From the NCBI RefSeq assembly GCF_031755915.1, contig NC_083389.1, forward strand, positions 25,109,001 through 25,173,000: DNA of 64,000 bases. The letters are read 5' to 3'. Under the pieces are notes generated by a model that made no database searches, was not told the DNA's origin, and was given only the letters and a program-made list of their open reading frames with translations. Origin of the DNA: Ziziphus jujuba. Its lineage: Eukaryota > Streptophyta > Magnoliopsida > Rosales > Rhamnaceae. The stretch's first letter is position 1; every line of letters starts with the position of its first letter. Positions 34,543 through 46,560 of this stretch are shown piece after piece. A program made the translations under genes and the position numbers.

Positions 34543-36750
34543 TTGAGTAACTCTAGGTCAAATCATATCCATATTAAAAATCTTTAAAGATTCTATAAGT
34601 TAAAAACTAGAATCTGAAAACCATTAAATCATTTTCCAAAACAATGTCTAATCCATATTTTCATAACCAAACTTTAGTAAAATGATTTCTATATGTCATC
34701 ATTATATGCTCAATGCATGCTATGCATGATACAGTATACACCTAAGTCCATATATTAGTATATATATATATATATTATAAGAACATAAGTCATATATAAT
34801 ATCCAAAATTAGGAAAATTCTTGGATACAACCCTAATATCAATCATGCTTATGAGCATAAATGCAGGTACACATATACATACAAATAGATAAATATAAAA
34901 AGGATTTAAGGATATTCCTACTCATATACTGTCTCCAGTACCCTTAGTTCAAGAATGGACCTCCTTTCCAATCTAGTTAAGGCTCTTCCTGATTTAGGTT
35001 AAAAACCAATTACTTAAATTATTCTCCATCCAAAGAGTTCAATAGTCTAAAACAAATTCACATCATTTCCAACATAGTTTTTGTTGCTACCAAACTTTGC
35101 AAACTAACAAGTTTGGTATTTTACCAGCCAACTTCTCTTAACAAATCAACCACCAACAATTACGAACCATAACCAACACTAAATTATCTTCTCAATTATC
35201 AACCAAGTCTATAAAATGTTTTAAACAGGATCAACAAATAGAAACAAAATTCCACATTTCTAAAACACCTACTGTAGTTTACTTATTAAATCCAAAGAAG
35301 CCTAAAATTCAACAATAAAGCTCAACCCAAAAATTTTAAGTCCAAGATCAATTACAAATTTTCATAAAATAAATTTACAAGTTCAATTGTCAATTAGATT
35401 TCGGAAAATCAATTTCTTAACCTTAAAATTTTTAAAATAAATTTTCAAAAGTCTTCCAGTATTCAGACATAAATCAAGTTTAACCTTAGAAATAAGATTA
35501 AATTCAAAGTCCAATATTCTTCCAAAATTAACAAAGCTTTAACTTAATCTCAATTTATAGAAGAAGTTCAATTTCCTTTTCAACTTAACAAATCTAAAAC
35601 CATATCAAAACAATTTCTTTTAAAACAACATTTGGCAAAGCTCAACCAAAATCAAAAATTCACTTCAACAATTTAAATCCATCATTCTTAACTTAAATCT
35701 CAAACTTAAGCATCAAAAGTCAAATTCCAATTACAAGCCTAAAATACAGAACCAAATCACCATAACAAATTCCCAACTCAAATCTTGCAACAATTTCATA
35801 TACATTGAACTCATTATCCAAGCATCATCAATATATATAATATACGTCCTTGGCATGAAGCATCCTAATACTAAAATTATTCTCCAACAATTCCAATGAC
35901 AAATTCCAGGTCATGCATCCATCATCAATTTAAAGTAATGTCACAAAATTTCAAACTTACTAAACCATCAAGGCCATGGCAAGCATGAAAATTCAACAAT
36001 TAAACCACTTCCAAAATACTCAAAATCATGCTTTAAATCAACATGCAACGCAAGACTTTCAAGACCAAACATCAAACTTGACATGCAACACCAAGGTTCC
36101 AAAAGTTCATCATCCAAATTATGTACAAACGACCAACACCTAAATCCAAGTTCACTCACATATTTTCCTTCATGATCCTTTCCATCCAAGACCAAAACAC
36201 TACTTAATATACAATTACCCAAAATATAACAATCTCCAACTCAAAAATCAAAAAATCAAAGGAAAAACTTTGAGAATGTCTGTATGGTAATCTCGGTTTT
36301 GGTAAAGAGCAAGAACAAGCAAATTTTGTTTGAAAGATCAATAATTTCTTACAACAACTAAACCCAACTCGAATATAAAGAATTCATCACATGCATCAAA
36401 ACTAAAAGAAAAACTCCATTCACAACAACAAAAATCTTTAAGAAAAACTAAATCATGCTCTCAATTTGAAGGGAAAAGAAAGATCAAGACAAAACTATTT
36501 ACAAACTTTACCAAACTTTACATGAAAAGCAAGATTCTAACTTTAAACAAGATTATCTAAACAATATAGCAAGCCAATGCTTAGATTCTAAACAAAACAA
36601 AAGAATTCTCTTGGTTTTGAAGAGAACAAAATCTTGAGTTGTTTTTGTTTGAAAAACACCTAGATCATACAAATGCAACAAAAGATTTCAACTTAAATAC
36701 CAAGTGCACAAAACAAAATCTCAAATCCCAACAAAAATTTAAATGAAAAG

Positions 36751-38810
36751 TGATTGATGATCGTACACAATTCAAATTCCCTCTGCAATATAACCAAAAA
36801 CTTGATTGTTTCAATTTTTACAAGTGCTTGGATCACTCAAGCAATAAAGTGAAATGAGTAAGAATATCATTCCCACAAGAATTTAAGTTAGCCTAAGATA
36901 AATATATTTTAGCTAAATACTAGAGATCTTCACCAATTAATTTTACCTAGGAAATCTAAAATTAAAATCAATTTAACAAGAAAAATAAATTCAATTTTAA
37001 AAAATTAACAAATAAAATACAAAAACTAAATAAATGAAACTAAAACCGCACAAATTTTTTTGAAATCTATGATATAAGAGCTTTAGAACCATGACTTCAT
37101 TTGGATCTTGAATGTGACTACTTAATTTGGTCATTTATGACTAATTCCCTCTCCAATTATTAACAAAAGATTTCTAATTTTATTCGCTTTCTCTCTTAAG
37201 GTAAGTATAATATATAGGAAATTGACTCAAATTAGAATATCTTCCTAATTCTACCTATTAACCATTCATTTAATTCCTTTCCTAATTATCCAAGCCCAAT
37301 TGGTTATCTCAAACTCAACTCAAGCCAAGATTAAGGCTTCAAGCTCAAATTAGCACTTAGATTGTGTTTTCTTAGTTCTCAATTTATTAAATTATGCTTA
37401 TCCAAGTTCTAATTGTTCAATACAAACAACTCCCAACCAAGTTCTTATTTAAATTGGGTTTGCTCTTCAATTAATTCAAGGAAACACAAATAATTGGAGA
37501 GAAATTAAACTATTAAAAGATCAAATTAATTCATTACTTTCGAGATCCAAGCTACGTTAAGATCCTATATTAAAGATCTATACTCTAATAGGAAAAAAAC
37601 ATACACAAAAATATAATAAAATCCCATCGATCCGAACATTGTCTTTATAAATACCAAGAATTCTACCACAAAAACACAAGAAATTTAGAGAAGATATTAA
37701 GAAAAAGAGAATTCTCAATAGGTGGTCTGTAATAAGCCAGACCACCCACATGTAAATATTGTCCGCTTTGGCACTGAGGAATACTCTTACAACTCAGCCC
37801 TCACGGGTTTAAAACGCGTCCATAAGGAAAAGGTATCCATAACCTTATAAGGCATGCTTAGTTTCCCTTTCCAATCGATGTGGGACTTTACAATCCACCC
37901 CCCTTGGGGCCCAACGTCCTCGCTGGCACACCGATCCGGGTACCGGCTTTGATACCAACTATAACAGCCCAGACCACCCGTATGTGAATATTGTCCGCTT
38001 TGGCACTAAGAAATCCTTTTACAACCCAAGCCTCACGGGTTTAAAATGCGTCCACGAGGAAAAGGTATCCACAGCCTTATAACGCATGCTTCGTTCTCCT
38101 TTCCAACCGATGTGGGACTTTACACGGTGACTTCTCCGAGCAAATCCAAAACCTTGGACTTTTCAAGAATCCTCCAAATCCCAAAAGCTTGTCTCTCTAA
38201 ATTGTTATAGATATGATAATGGATGTAATCTTGCCTTTTTAGGGAAATCTAAAGTCATCTCCTCAAGGGCCTATCTAATCCTTACCCCGTTAAGCCCAAT
38301 ATGCTTCCTTTGATCTTCACCACATGGTGTATAAAAGGGCACATACACGTCACATGCTTCATTAAAAACCGAAGCCTCATCCAAGACTTGGTCAAAATTG
38401 AAGGCCAGTAAAAGGAAATAAGTGTATTTGGTGTGTACACCCCCTGGAATAAGGTGTACATGCCACCTTCTTATTGTGGTGCACCAAAGTTGGCGTGTGC
38501 ACTCTCTCATCTCTCAAGAAGAGTATACACTCGTAGCTTGCTGAATTTTCCCTTTTGGAAGACTTAAATTTACATTTTCCCTTGCTTCATAAGGTAATTA
38601 ACCCAACTCTTTGCTCGGTTCTCAAGAAACAACTCTATGCTCCAAAATTTCAATCGTTTAGCAAATACTTATTAAATTCCTCAATTGAAGCTTTCCCTAT
38701 AACAAGAGAACAAAAAATATCAAAAATAACCAAAAGCTTAAGTAAACAAACATATAATTAAGCTTAAATAGGCTAGATTAGTGAGTAAAATGCTCACTAA
38801 TAAAACAACA
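36751..38810 (-). repeat. 1.66 kb LTR-like unit, copy 2, interrupted by a TRIM
   Basis: Starts TGATTGATGATCGTACAC and ends ACTAATAAAACAACA. It is collinear with copy 1 at 23884-25537 over the full length (shared AACCAAAAACTTGAT, TTAGTGAGTAAAATG and TTGAAGCTTTCCCTATAA-like words). Without the 397-bp TRIM it is 1663 bp. Flanks are AAAAG on the left and GAAAA on the right, not a clean TSD. It sits inside LTR G. Confidence 0.65.
37728..38124 (-). mobile_element. TRIM element (397 bp, minus) with two 165-bp LTRs
   Basis: The plus strand shows two direct copies (37728-37892 and 37960-38124, each 165 bp) sharing ATATTGTCCGCTTTGGCACT and CGATGTGGGACTTTACA. On the minus strand each LTR starts TGTAAAGTCCCACATCG and ends in TTACA or TTATA. 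Two bases after the first LTR is a tRNA-Met primer site TGGTATCAAAGCC (37945-37957 on the plus strand), and before the second LTR a CAAGGGGGGTGG purine tract. The 67-bp centre codes for nothing. This is the complete layout of a terminal-repeat retrotransposon in miniature. By eye the LTRs differ at roughly 20 positions, so it is old. Confidence 0.88.
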
Positions 38811-39808
38811 GAAAAAAAAAAAAATTTTGTACACCTAATACCTCTCAATTTTACAAAGAGAAAGGGAAGCAAAAGTTCAACCAAAATAAAATAAAAACAA
38901 GAAGTTATGCTTGCTAGAGGTGGGCACGAGTTGAACAAAATAAGAAGGGAAGAAAATGAAATGGAATTTTAGAAGGGTGATGTTTCGGTCTTAAAAAGAA
39001 AGAGAAGAAAAGGAGTGGCATTTGTAGAGGACGATTTAGTTGGGTTGGGAAAAAATGAAGGAAAAATGAAATGAAAAAGGACTGTTGGGGGTTTATATAG
39101 GCAAAATAATGAAGGGTATAATTGAAATTTCCACTAATTTAAGGCTTAAAGACCAAAATGCCCTTTCATGCAAGATAATTCACACTTGTTTCCCTAAGGA
39201 ATTTATCCAAAACAAATTTAAAAACACATTATTCAAATCCTAAAACACAATTATGCACATAGCAATAACTAAATTCTAATAGTTTTACTTAATATAAGTT
39301 TTTAGACTATGAGATAAATAAATTTATATATAGATTCCCATGGAAAATAATGTAAGAAAACATTTCTCAAATAAAATTTGTAATTACATTTTAAAACTTG
39401 TCAATTTCCAAAAGAACGAAATTTTGGGGAAAAAAAAATCCCCACCGTTAACCACAAAGAGATTAATAGAAAATTTGAAAATGCACACACAAGCACCATA
39501 ACATTTCTTGGAAATTAAGAAGTAAAAAAAAAAAATTTAAAATTTGGAGTGTTACAGACGTGACGAGTGACATGGAATCTAAGCGTCTTGTATTTGCTAG
39601 GCAATTGTGTAATCATCTTAAAGTGAGGCTATTGTATACAAAATAGTACTTACATTTGTAAATTATAGAGAACAAACATAAATGATTTATTATGAAAATT
39701 TGATTTTCAAATATATATATATATATATATATAATGCAAAAACATAAATTGAAGTTTTATGATATTGACAACCATGAAGCCTGTTCCTCAAAGTATTGAG
39801 AGTTAAGC

Positions 39809-40428
39809 TAGGGTGTGTAAAAAAACCGATTAACCTACCAATCCAATTCAATCCATATTGTTTGGATAAGTTATTTCATGATAATTTGATTGGATTGATT
39901 TTCAAAAATTCAAAACTGATAATTGGATGGGTTTCAAAGATAAAAACTAATCTAAAGCAAATTAATTAAAATATATATATATTAAAAATAAATAATAAAT
40001 TATTGCTGTTTTGTTAAATTTAATATTTTTTTTAGTTTTAATTAGTTAGTTAAAAAAAAATAGTTGTGTTTGATACATTATCTTAACCAATTTTATTTTA
40101 TTTATCTTATTCTAAAAATAAATATTTTCATTTTTCAAAATGTTAAAGAGATAAAATTTTGACTATTTTACACAAGTAAAAAAAAAAAATCAAAATTCAA
40201 ATTTCAGCTATTTAAAATTAAAAACCTCAAAGTTTATAAACACAAAATTCAAATTAAAATCTAAGCCAATTATCCAACCCAATCCAAACCGACTATTATG
40301 GATTGAATTCGATTGGATTTGATATAAAAATTGGTTTAAATTTGATTGAAAATTACGAAACCAATTAATAATCAGATCAAATTGATTATTATCAAAATAG
40401 CTCGATTTTGAACTTATGAACACCTCTA
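39809..40428. mobile_element. Probable hAT-like non-autonomous element (620 bp)
   Basis: The left end is TAGGGTGTGTAAAAAAACCG. The reverse complement of the right end is TAGAGGTGTTCATAAGTTC. Both are of the TAGRGGTGTTCA type seen in plant hAT MITEs. Flanks share TTAAGC (AGTTAAGC left, ACCTTAAGC right), compatible with a damaged 8-bp TSD. The interior has inverted repeats built on CCAATCCAATTCAATCC and GGATTGAATTCGATTGGATT, and no ORF. Confidence 0.55.
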
Positions 40429-40601
40429 ACCTTAAGCATGTTTCAAGAGTGCAAATTTAAAAAATTATTTTAAAAATAATGTATAAGATATTAAAAGAAA
40501 TAATAAAATGATAGTAAAAGTAATATACTGTTGTGTAATATAATCGTCATAATTATCATGCAACATGTGTGATTGTTTATTCACCAAAAAAGCAAAGAGG
40601 A

Positions 40602-40615
40602 GGGGGGGGGGGGGG
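40602..40615 (+). repeat. Poly-G tract (14 G)
   Basis: Fourteen consecutive G, unusual in this very AT-rich DNA. It could be a length-variable site or an assembly-sensitive spot. Confidence 0.85.
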
Positions 40616-40633
40616 TGTGGTAGTTGTACGTAT

Positions 40634-40773
40634 CAATCATTTTATTTTTAGAAAAGAAAATAGTTTAAATATATCTAACAAGCAATCCAAAAGATGTCCG
40701 TCCAATCATTTTATTTTTAAAAAAGAAAATAGTTTAAATATATATCTAACAAGCAATCCAAAAGATGCCTGTC
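40634..40773. repeat. Tandem duplication, 69-71 bp unit
   Basis: Copies at 40634-40702 and 40703-40773 share CAATCATTTTATTTTTA and CTAACAAGCAATCCAAAAGA and differ by a few substitutions and one TA insertion. Directly follows the poly-G tract. Confidence 0.88.
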
Positions 40774-41430
40774 TGTTAGACTTTATCAATCAAAATAAAG
40801 ATGCAAATTATAATGAATCAATGATTAAATGATACGAACCTAGGTCAATTTGCTTCTAAATCCGTATTATATTAACCCAGATCTTAATTATGTTTAGATT
40901 CTAATGGAAACCTTAACCCCTAATCAACTTGTGATTAAAAACCTTGATATATGATGAAAACACCACAATAGGTGTTAGATGTTCTATTGATAAGTCAAAC
41001 TAAAACACTTTATTTCTATTAAGTGTTTTAGGTATTCAAAGAGAACAAAAAAAAATTTTTCTTACAAATATTTTTCTGTACGAATAATATCTAAACTGCT
41101 TTCTCATTGAAAATAAACCTTTAAATAGGCTAAAAGTACAAAACAAAAATCCTAAATTATGAGGGTAAAATTCGGCCAATGACAAAGGAAAACAATGGTG
41201 GTCGAATTTTACTTAGTTTCCTAATCCTATTTTAGATTAATTAATTCTTTTATTTTGAATTAGGAATTAATTAATTTACAAGTGAAATAATAAAATATCA
41301 ATTTTTCTAAGTTAATTTGTCGAGCAAATAAAAAAACAAAAACCAAAATAGAATATAGTTTCCTAAAATAGAAAGTCAAACTCAAATTAGCCCTTGATTG
41401 AAATTAGTCAAATTTGCTTGAACAATAAAA
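40774..41430. other. Intergenic stretch, nothing recognised
   Basis: AT-rich, no ORF or terminus recognised. It may belong to the retroelement fragment that follows. Confidence 0.4.
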
Positions 41431-41579
41431 GAAGTCAAAGCCAGCACCTAAATTAATGATTTTCAATCCCTATGAAGCATCATGCGCACATGCCTCATTT
41501 GAATGGCTTAGCTTTGGTCTTGACATGATTCCATGGTCTCTTGGTGATATAAATTGAGTTCATAAAGTGTTGGATCCAT

Positions 41580-41894
41580 TCATTGCTGCCCAGAATTCAA
41601 AAATGTACCAAAACAGCTTGCCGGGTCCATTTCCGCCTTCATAACTTGGATACACAAGACGGGCTTTGGTTCTTCGGATAATTTGATGCCCTCTTGAGAT
41701 TGAATCACTCCTCGGATGAAGCTAACCAGATTGTATTTGAATATCTTAGCTTGTGCCCTAGTGATTGATCCCATCTTTATTTGTACAGGATCAACACCCC
41801 AGCGGGTAATTGGTTGTACAGGTATCGGCGGATTCTCATCATTAAATATAATTTTGACATAAAATGATTGATTATAATTATACAATAGTAACAT
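41580..41894 (-). pseudogene. Possible retroelement polyprotein tail fragment
   Basis: A 104-residue minus-strand ORF contains GSITRAQAKIFKYNLVSFIR. The PITRARAK-type motif followed by a helix is common at the C-terminal end of plant gypsy polyproteins. No integrase or LTR is attached, so it is an isolated relic. Assignment by motif only. Confidence 0.4.
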
Positions 41895-42429
41895 ATGATT
41901 AAATATCTACATAATGATTGAATATAATTTTCATTCGAAAACAAATAATTGAATATTATTATACAATCTACTCCATGACTAAAAAATAAATAAAAAAACT
42001 AATTAACTAGAAAATTAAAATAAGAAGAGAAAAATTAAGTTAAACAATATCAACTCCAAGTATTTTAGTGATATAATTTCAAAAAAAAAAACAAATACAA
42101 AAAGTATTGTGGTGATATCTTGTTTTAATTAATAGTGAAACTCAATTGATTTATCAGCTGATGTAATAACAAATGACATGTTATTATGTAACATTTTGAT
42201 AAAACCTTTTAAATTTGAATTTTTGAGTGGTTTGATCAAATTTAGATAAATTAGATTTTTATGTAGAATTAAGTTTGACCCTTTTCTTTTTTTTTACAGA
42301 TGGAATTTAGCTATAATTCTTGTACCATTGTAAAGAGATCATTATTATGAGTTTGTGGACCGGCTGTATTGCCTAATTTTGAACTACGCCATGTGATTAT
42401 ACAAATTATAAAATATCCAAAATGCCCTT

Positions 42430-43858
42430 GGAAATACAACTATCATGCGAATATCCATTTCCCCCGTCAACTACTGTGAACCACCACCATTCATCGCGGA
42501 TTTTACATGAAATTGACCATGAAATCATTGGAATCTTGCTACATATTCTTAAATGTCAATGAGTCTCATCAGTGACAGAACCCTTTGACCCATCCCAAGA
42601 CCGACCTTCCACTAAATTTTCAAACAAACTCTCACCGAAAGTAATCAGTCATTTTTTTAACAACAGTGCTATTTTTCATTCACTGAAAAATTGATCAGAT
42701 TTTGACCATTGCAAACAATACCATACATCGCTCCCCGTATTTCTCACTTCTTCAATTCAAATGTGGCCTCCATTTACCTCAATTCCATACCGTTAGGGAA
42801 ATCTATTAACCTTAAATTTCACCAAAACTTTGGATGCATTTTCCAGCCACCAATGATGTTTTTGGATCAAGATGAGCTTACCATCTTATTATCCATTCCA
42901 TAAGCTTTGATTTGATATATAATTTGTTAATTTTGATTACTGTTTGAATATATTTCTATTTTGAGGTTAATTAGCTTAATACCATGTCAAAATTGATTAT
43001 GTTTAGACTACCTAGGACCAAACTGAAGTTGGTACTATGTACTTAGAAGTTAATAGGACCTAATAGGATGTTTAATTTCATAAAGAAGCCTTAAGGTGAA
43101 AAACCTCAATTTTAGATACTAGCTATGAAGGGCTCGCAATATAATTGCATCCTTCGTTGTACAATTTTGGAAGTTTTAAAGTTGCAGAAGTTAATTTGAG
43201 ATATTTGGTATACACTAGTGTATTTAGTTTAATTTTTGAAAGTCTATGAAATATTTTTGTTATATTTTAAGCATCAGGATGAAGACTAAAGGTGATCCAA
43301 CTGTAGATCAAGAGTGAGTTATATCTCTGTAAGTGAATTTATTTTCCTAAATATTTTTTGGGCATATATTAAATTGATAAATCATGATTTTTGAAGTTTT
43401 ATGAAATTTTATATAAATTTTGGTTATATAACTATATATGTTTATATATTTGAATATATATAAAAGTTATTATTTTATATGATTTTTGATAAGTTTTTAA
43501 ATGTTTCAAAATCCTAAAATGCTCATGGTAAAATTTTGAATCTTAGTATTTAAAAAGTTTTGGTACTTAGATTGATTATTACTATATAACTTCTTATAAT
43601 AATATTTTTGGCATCAAAGAAATATCATGGATACAGATACAGATATACTTTTGGATATAAATACACTTATGATATTATATATATATATATATATATTACT
43701 TAACATCTTGCTATTATCATGTAATGTATAGGCTGGTTGAGAGGTCTGGACTCTATGGCACCTGCTAGAGCCGTATGACAGTTCTCCCCTCCTTGATTGG
43801 CTTTGTGATATCTTAGAACGTTAAAGGTCATATGACTGGATTTAGTATTGGACATCAC
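42430..43858 (+). repeat. Gypsy LTR fragment H1 (plus, 5'-truncated)
   Basis: The segment 42900-43380 parallels 44880-45190 of the next unit: GTGAGTTATATCTC versus GTGAGCATCAGTGAGTGG, then AATTTATTTTCCTAAATAT versus GATTTATTTTCTTAAATTAT. It lacks a TGTAACAC start and ends where the next LTR begins. No coding sequence; the 64-codon ORF at 42709 is not supported. Confidence 0.4.
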
Positions 43859-45261
43859 TATAACACCCGGACATGAGAAAATGTATAGAATTTAAACTTT
43901 TTGCCAAGTCTGACCGTAGTTGACCAGATTTGGGTTGAAGTTGACTTTTTATTGCCATGAGTTCTAAATTTGACCCCTTTACGATTATGAAAGGTTCATT
44001 AATACAAGTTCATATATTAGTAACATGCCCAATTTCGAGTTATGATTTGAAAATTATGGTCAAAATATTTTTGAGGGCGTTTTGATAATTTATCAAATGG
44101 ATAGACTTATTTTTTAAATTTGCCTTTAAAACTTGAATAATATTATTTTATTATTTTGATAATGTATATACAAGTACACAATGGAGATTTTAAGGTGTAT
44201 ATATATGTATATATATTTTATTAATTTAAGTATTATTTTATTTTAATTAAAAAATTGGTTTTAAATAGGAAAGACCTCCCCCCATCATACCGCATGACCT
44301 CTCTTCTTCTCCAGCAAACCCGACACCTTGCTGAGCCCATGAAGACCAAACTTCCATTGGAAAATCGCGCCAATTCTGATGTCTTTTCACCACACAACCA
44401 CCTCAGCCACCAGGCCTAGTCTACCAGTGACCAACCATGGCAAGATTAATTCGAATGGCCACCTGATGCATAGGGAAGAGTTGAACTTCGGCTATCATTA
44501 TTTTGATTCAATCGTGGGAAATCAGTGGTTTAGGCTAACCTTTTCCACCATTATTGGACCTTTTAAACTCGAATTCAAACTCAAATTGGCTCAAAAATTG
44601 TTCATTTGCAAAGTACGAACGAACCCACTTTGATAGTAACTTTTAGGCCAAGTTTATGTTCACTAGTGACCACCATTGAGCAAAGTAAGCTTGCAAACTT
44701 GTTACTCCCTTCATGAGCTTCACTTTGGTATATAATTCGCCTATGATTGTTTGGTATTTAGGATTTTGCCATTATTAGAGCTAGGTTTTTAAGTTTGGTT
44801 GAAAATGGACAGAAAGTGGACAAGGTTTTTAGCAATTGTTGTTGCAATTAGGTTTCTAATGATTATTAAAAGCTAATGGAATGTCCAATTTCATTTAATT
44901 GCCTATAGTTTGTAAAACCCTTAGTTTTGGGTAATAGACCAAATGGGATTATGGTATAATTCGACTAGTTAGCGTTCAATTTTATAATCTTCAAGTTGTG
45001 GAATTAGTTTTGGGACATTTAACATGCACCAATATCCTTAGTTAAATTTTTAGTAGCTTAAATAATATTTAAGCATTATTTTAGGCACCGGACTGAGTTA
45101 GGAAATGATCTGAATGGAGCAGGAGTGAGCATCAGTGAGTGGATTTATTTTCTTAAATTATTTTTAGGACATGATATTTTGATAATTTTGTGGCTTAAAT
45201 ATTTATTTGATCTATTAATTGCATATACATACATATATAAATATATATATATATATAGTAG

Positions 45262-45423
45262 TTCTACGGTGCGGTCCACACCTAAGCTAACACTTTTTAG
45301 AAAAAAAATATCGATTTTGTTGTGTACGCTGTGTACACATACACAGCAAAAGCCAATTTTTTTGTCCAAAAAGCATCGATTTAGGTGTGATCCGCATGTG
45401 GAACAGTCCACACCGTAGAATTT
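45262..45423. mobile_element. MITE with inverted ends, between TA repeats
   Basis: The left end TTCTACGGTGCGGTCCACAC pairs with the complement of GTCCACACCGTAGAA. Centrally GCTGTGTACACATACACAGC forms its own palindrome. About 160 bp, non-coding, flanked on both sides by (TA)n, inside LTR H2. The terminal words resemble the hairpin MITE at 26436. Confidence 0.7.
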
Positions 45424-45812
45424 CTATATATATATATATATATGTATATTATAATTTCATTATGGGGTTTTAACCATAGAACTTCTGAATCTGCTTCTGC
45501 TATTTTGGAGTAAAACTATCTATGTCAGGTGTGGGAGTGCTCTTAAGATCATAGAGGTAATGCTACAGAGGCCCTATGGAGTAAGGTGTGAAGTTTTCAA
45601 TTCAGTAGGCGTCCCTAGGAAAGCATGTTTTATTTTAGCACATATTTTTTGTTTTTAAGTTTGTGATTATCTATTGTTTTTGAAATGTGCAATTGTGGGG
45701 GGTATGTTTGTATATATTTATTTCGATTGGCTTTTGAAAATAAAAAGTATTATTTATATGATTTTTAAATGTTTCATTAATTTTAGTTAATTATTTTTCT
45801 ATAAATATATGT

Positions 45813-45813
45813 C

Positions 45814-45850
<37 letters not shown>

Positions 45851-45877
45851 GCGTGGGTGTGCGTGTGTGTGTGTGTA
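45813..45877. repeat. Compound (TA)n(TG)n microsatellite
   Basis: Alternating TA followed by about 45 bp of TG/CG alternation, a potential Z-DNA-forming tract. Confidence 0.9.
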
Positions 45878-46560
45878 TAAATATAACATATATTTAGTTA
45901 TATTTGGTGTTATAAAATATTGATTTTTTTTTTTAAAAAAAAAATTGATTTTTACAGGGTATTTATACATTGTTAGATTTGGTGTGTATATATATATATA
46001 TATATACACTTTAGATTTAGAAAGATTATTTGTTTATGCTTAATCATACTTATTTTATTTATTTATTTATTATTATTTACTCATTTTTATATATATTGAT
46101 ATATTTATAAATGGAGGAAACTGGATTTCAAGTGGTAACTCTTTTATATAAGCTATCAAGTTTTATAAACGATGTTTATTTATTTATATCTTTGAAATGG
46201 AATTGAGAAAAATCTGTGTTTTCATATTATTATTTTATTCATAATTATTTAGTTTTTAGATGCATCATATACTATCGATATTCTATATATATATATATAT
46301 ATATATATCGATTTCAACGCGCATGTTATGTTTTGTCGTCCTTTATGAGTTGTAGTGAGTAAGGGTAGACGAGTATTTTGTAGTGATTGCATTAGCCACC
46401 CTTCCATGGTCGAAGGACAGTAGAGTCAGTCATTCTTATGGGATCTAAAGTGAGTGAAGGTAGGAAAGTATTTTGCAATAATGGTATTAGTCACCGTTCC
46501 TTTAGTTGTAAAATGGCAAGTTATTTAGCACCGACACCTACGAGACGGTGAAGGGCCTGT

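Larger units (their letters stand above)
33161..39556 (-). repeat. Element G: long gypsy LTR remnant (minus) holding three further insertions
   Basis: On the minus strand it opens TGTAACACTCCAAATTTTAA at 39556 and has a promoter-like TTTGCCTATATAAACCCCCA near 39093-39112. The body is CA/AT-rich LTR-like sequence without ORFs, and the left end is a degenerate TTACAGATCCC near 33161. Inside it lie a 509-bp foldback element (34034-34542), a 1.66 kb LTR-like unit (36751-38810) and, in that, a TRIM. Net length without insertions is about 3.8 kb, near that of solo LTR F. The left boundary is approximate and the unity of the whole block is inference. Confidence 0.45.
43859..46560 (+). repeat. Gypsy LTR H2 (plus), right end not found
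   Basis: Begins TATAACACCCGGACATGAG (TGTAACACCC with one change). Words typical of this LTR family follow: GTTGACCAGATTTGGGTTGA, TTGACTTTTTATTGCC, GTTCATATATTAGTAACATG and ATGATTTGAAAATTATGG. A GC-richer block (44275-44420) and microsatellites occur inside, and a MITE at 45262-45423. It resembles solo LTR F in the opposite orientation. The right boundary is approximate. Confidence 0.5.

Noticed and set aside
34222..34587. 121-codon ORF across the foldback element
   Set aside because: It runs through the inverted arm and beyond the TSD, so the frame is a by-product of the repeat, not a gene.
37728..38124. The TRIM as a Cassandra element
   Set aside because: Cassandra LTRs carry a 5S rRNA-like domain with A and C boxes; none is visible in these 165-bp LTRs.
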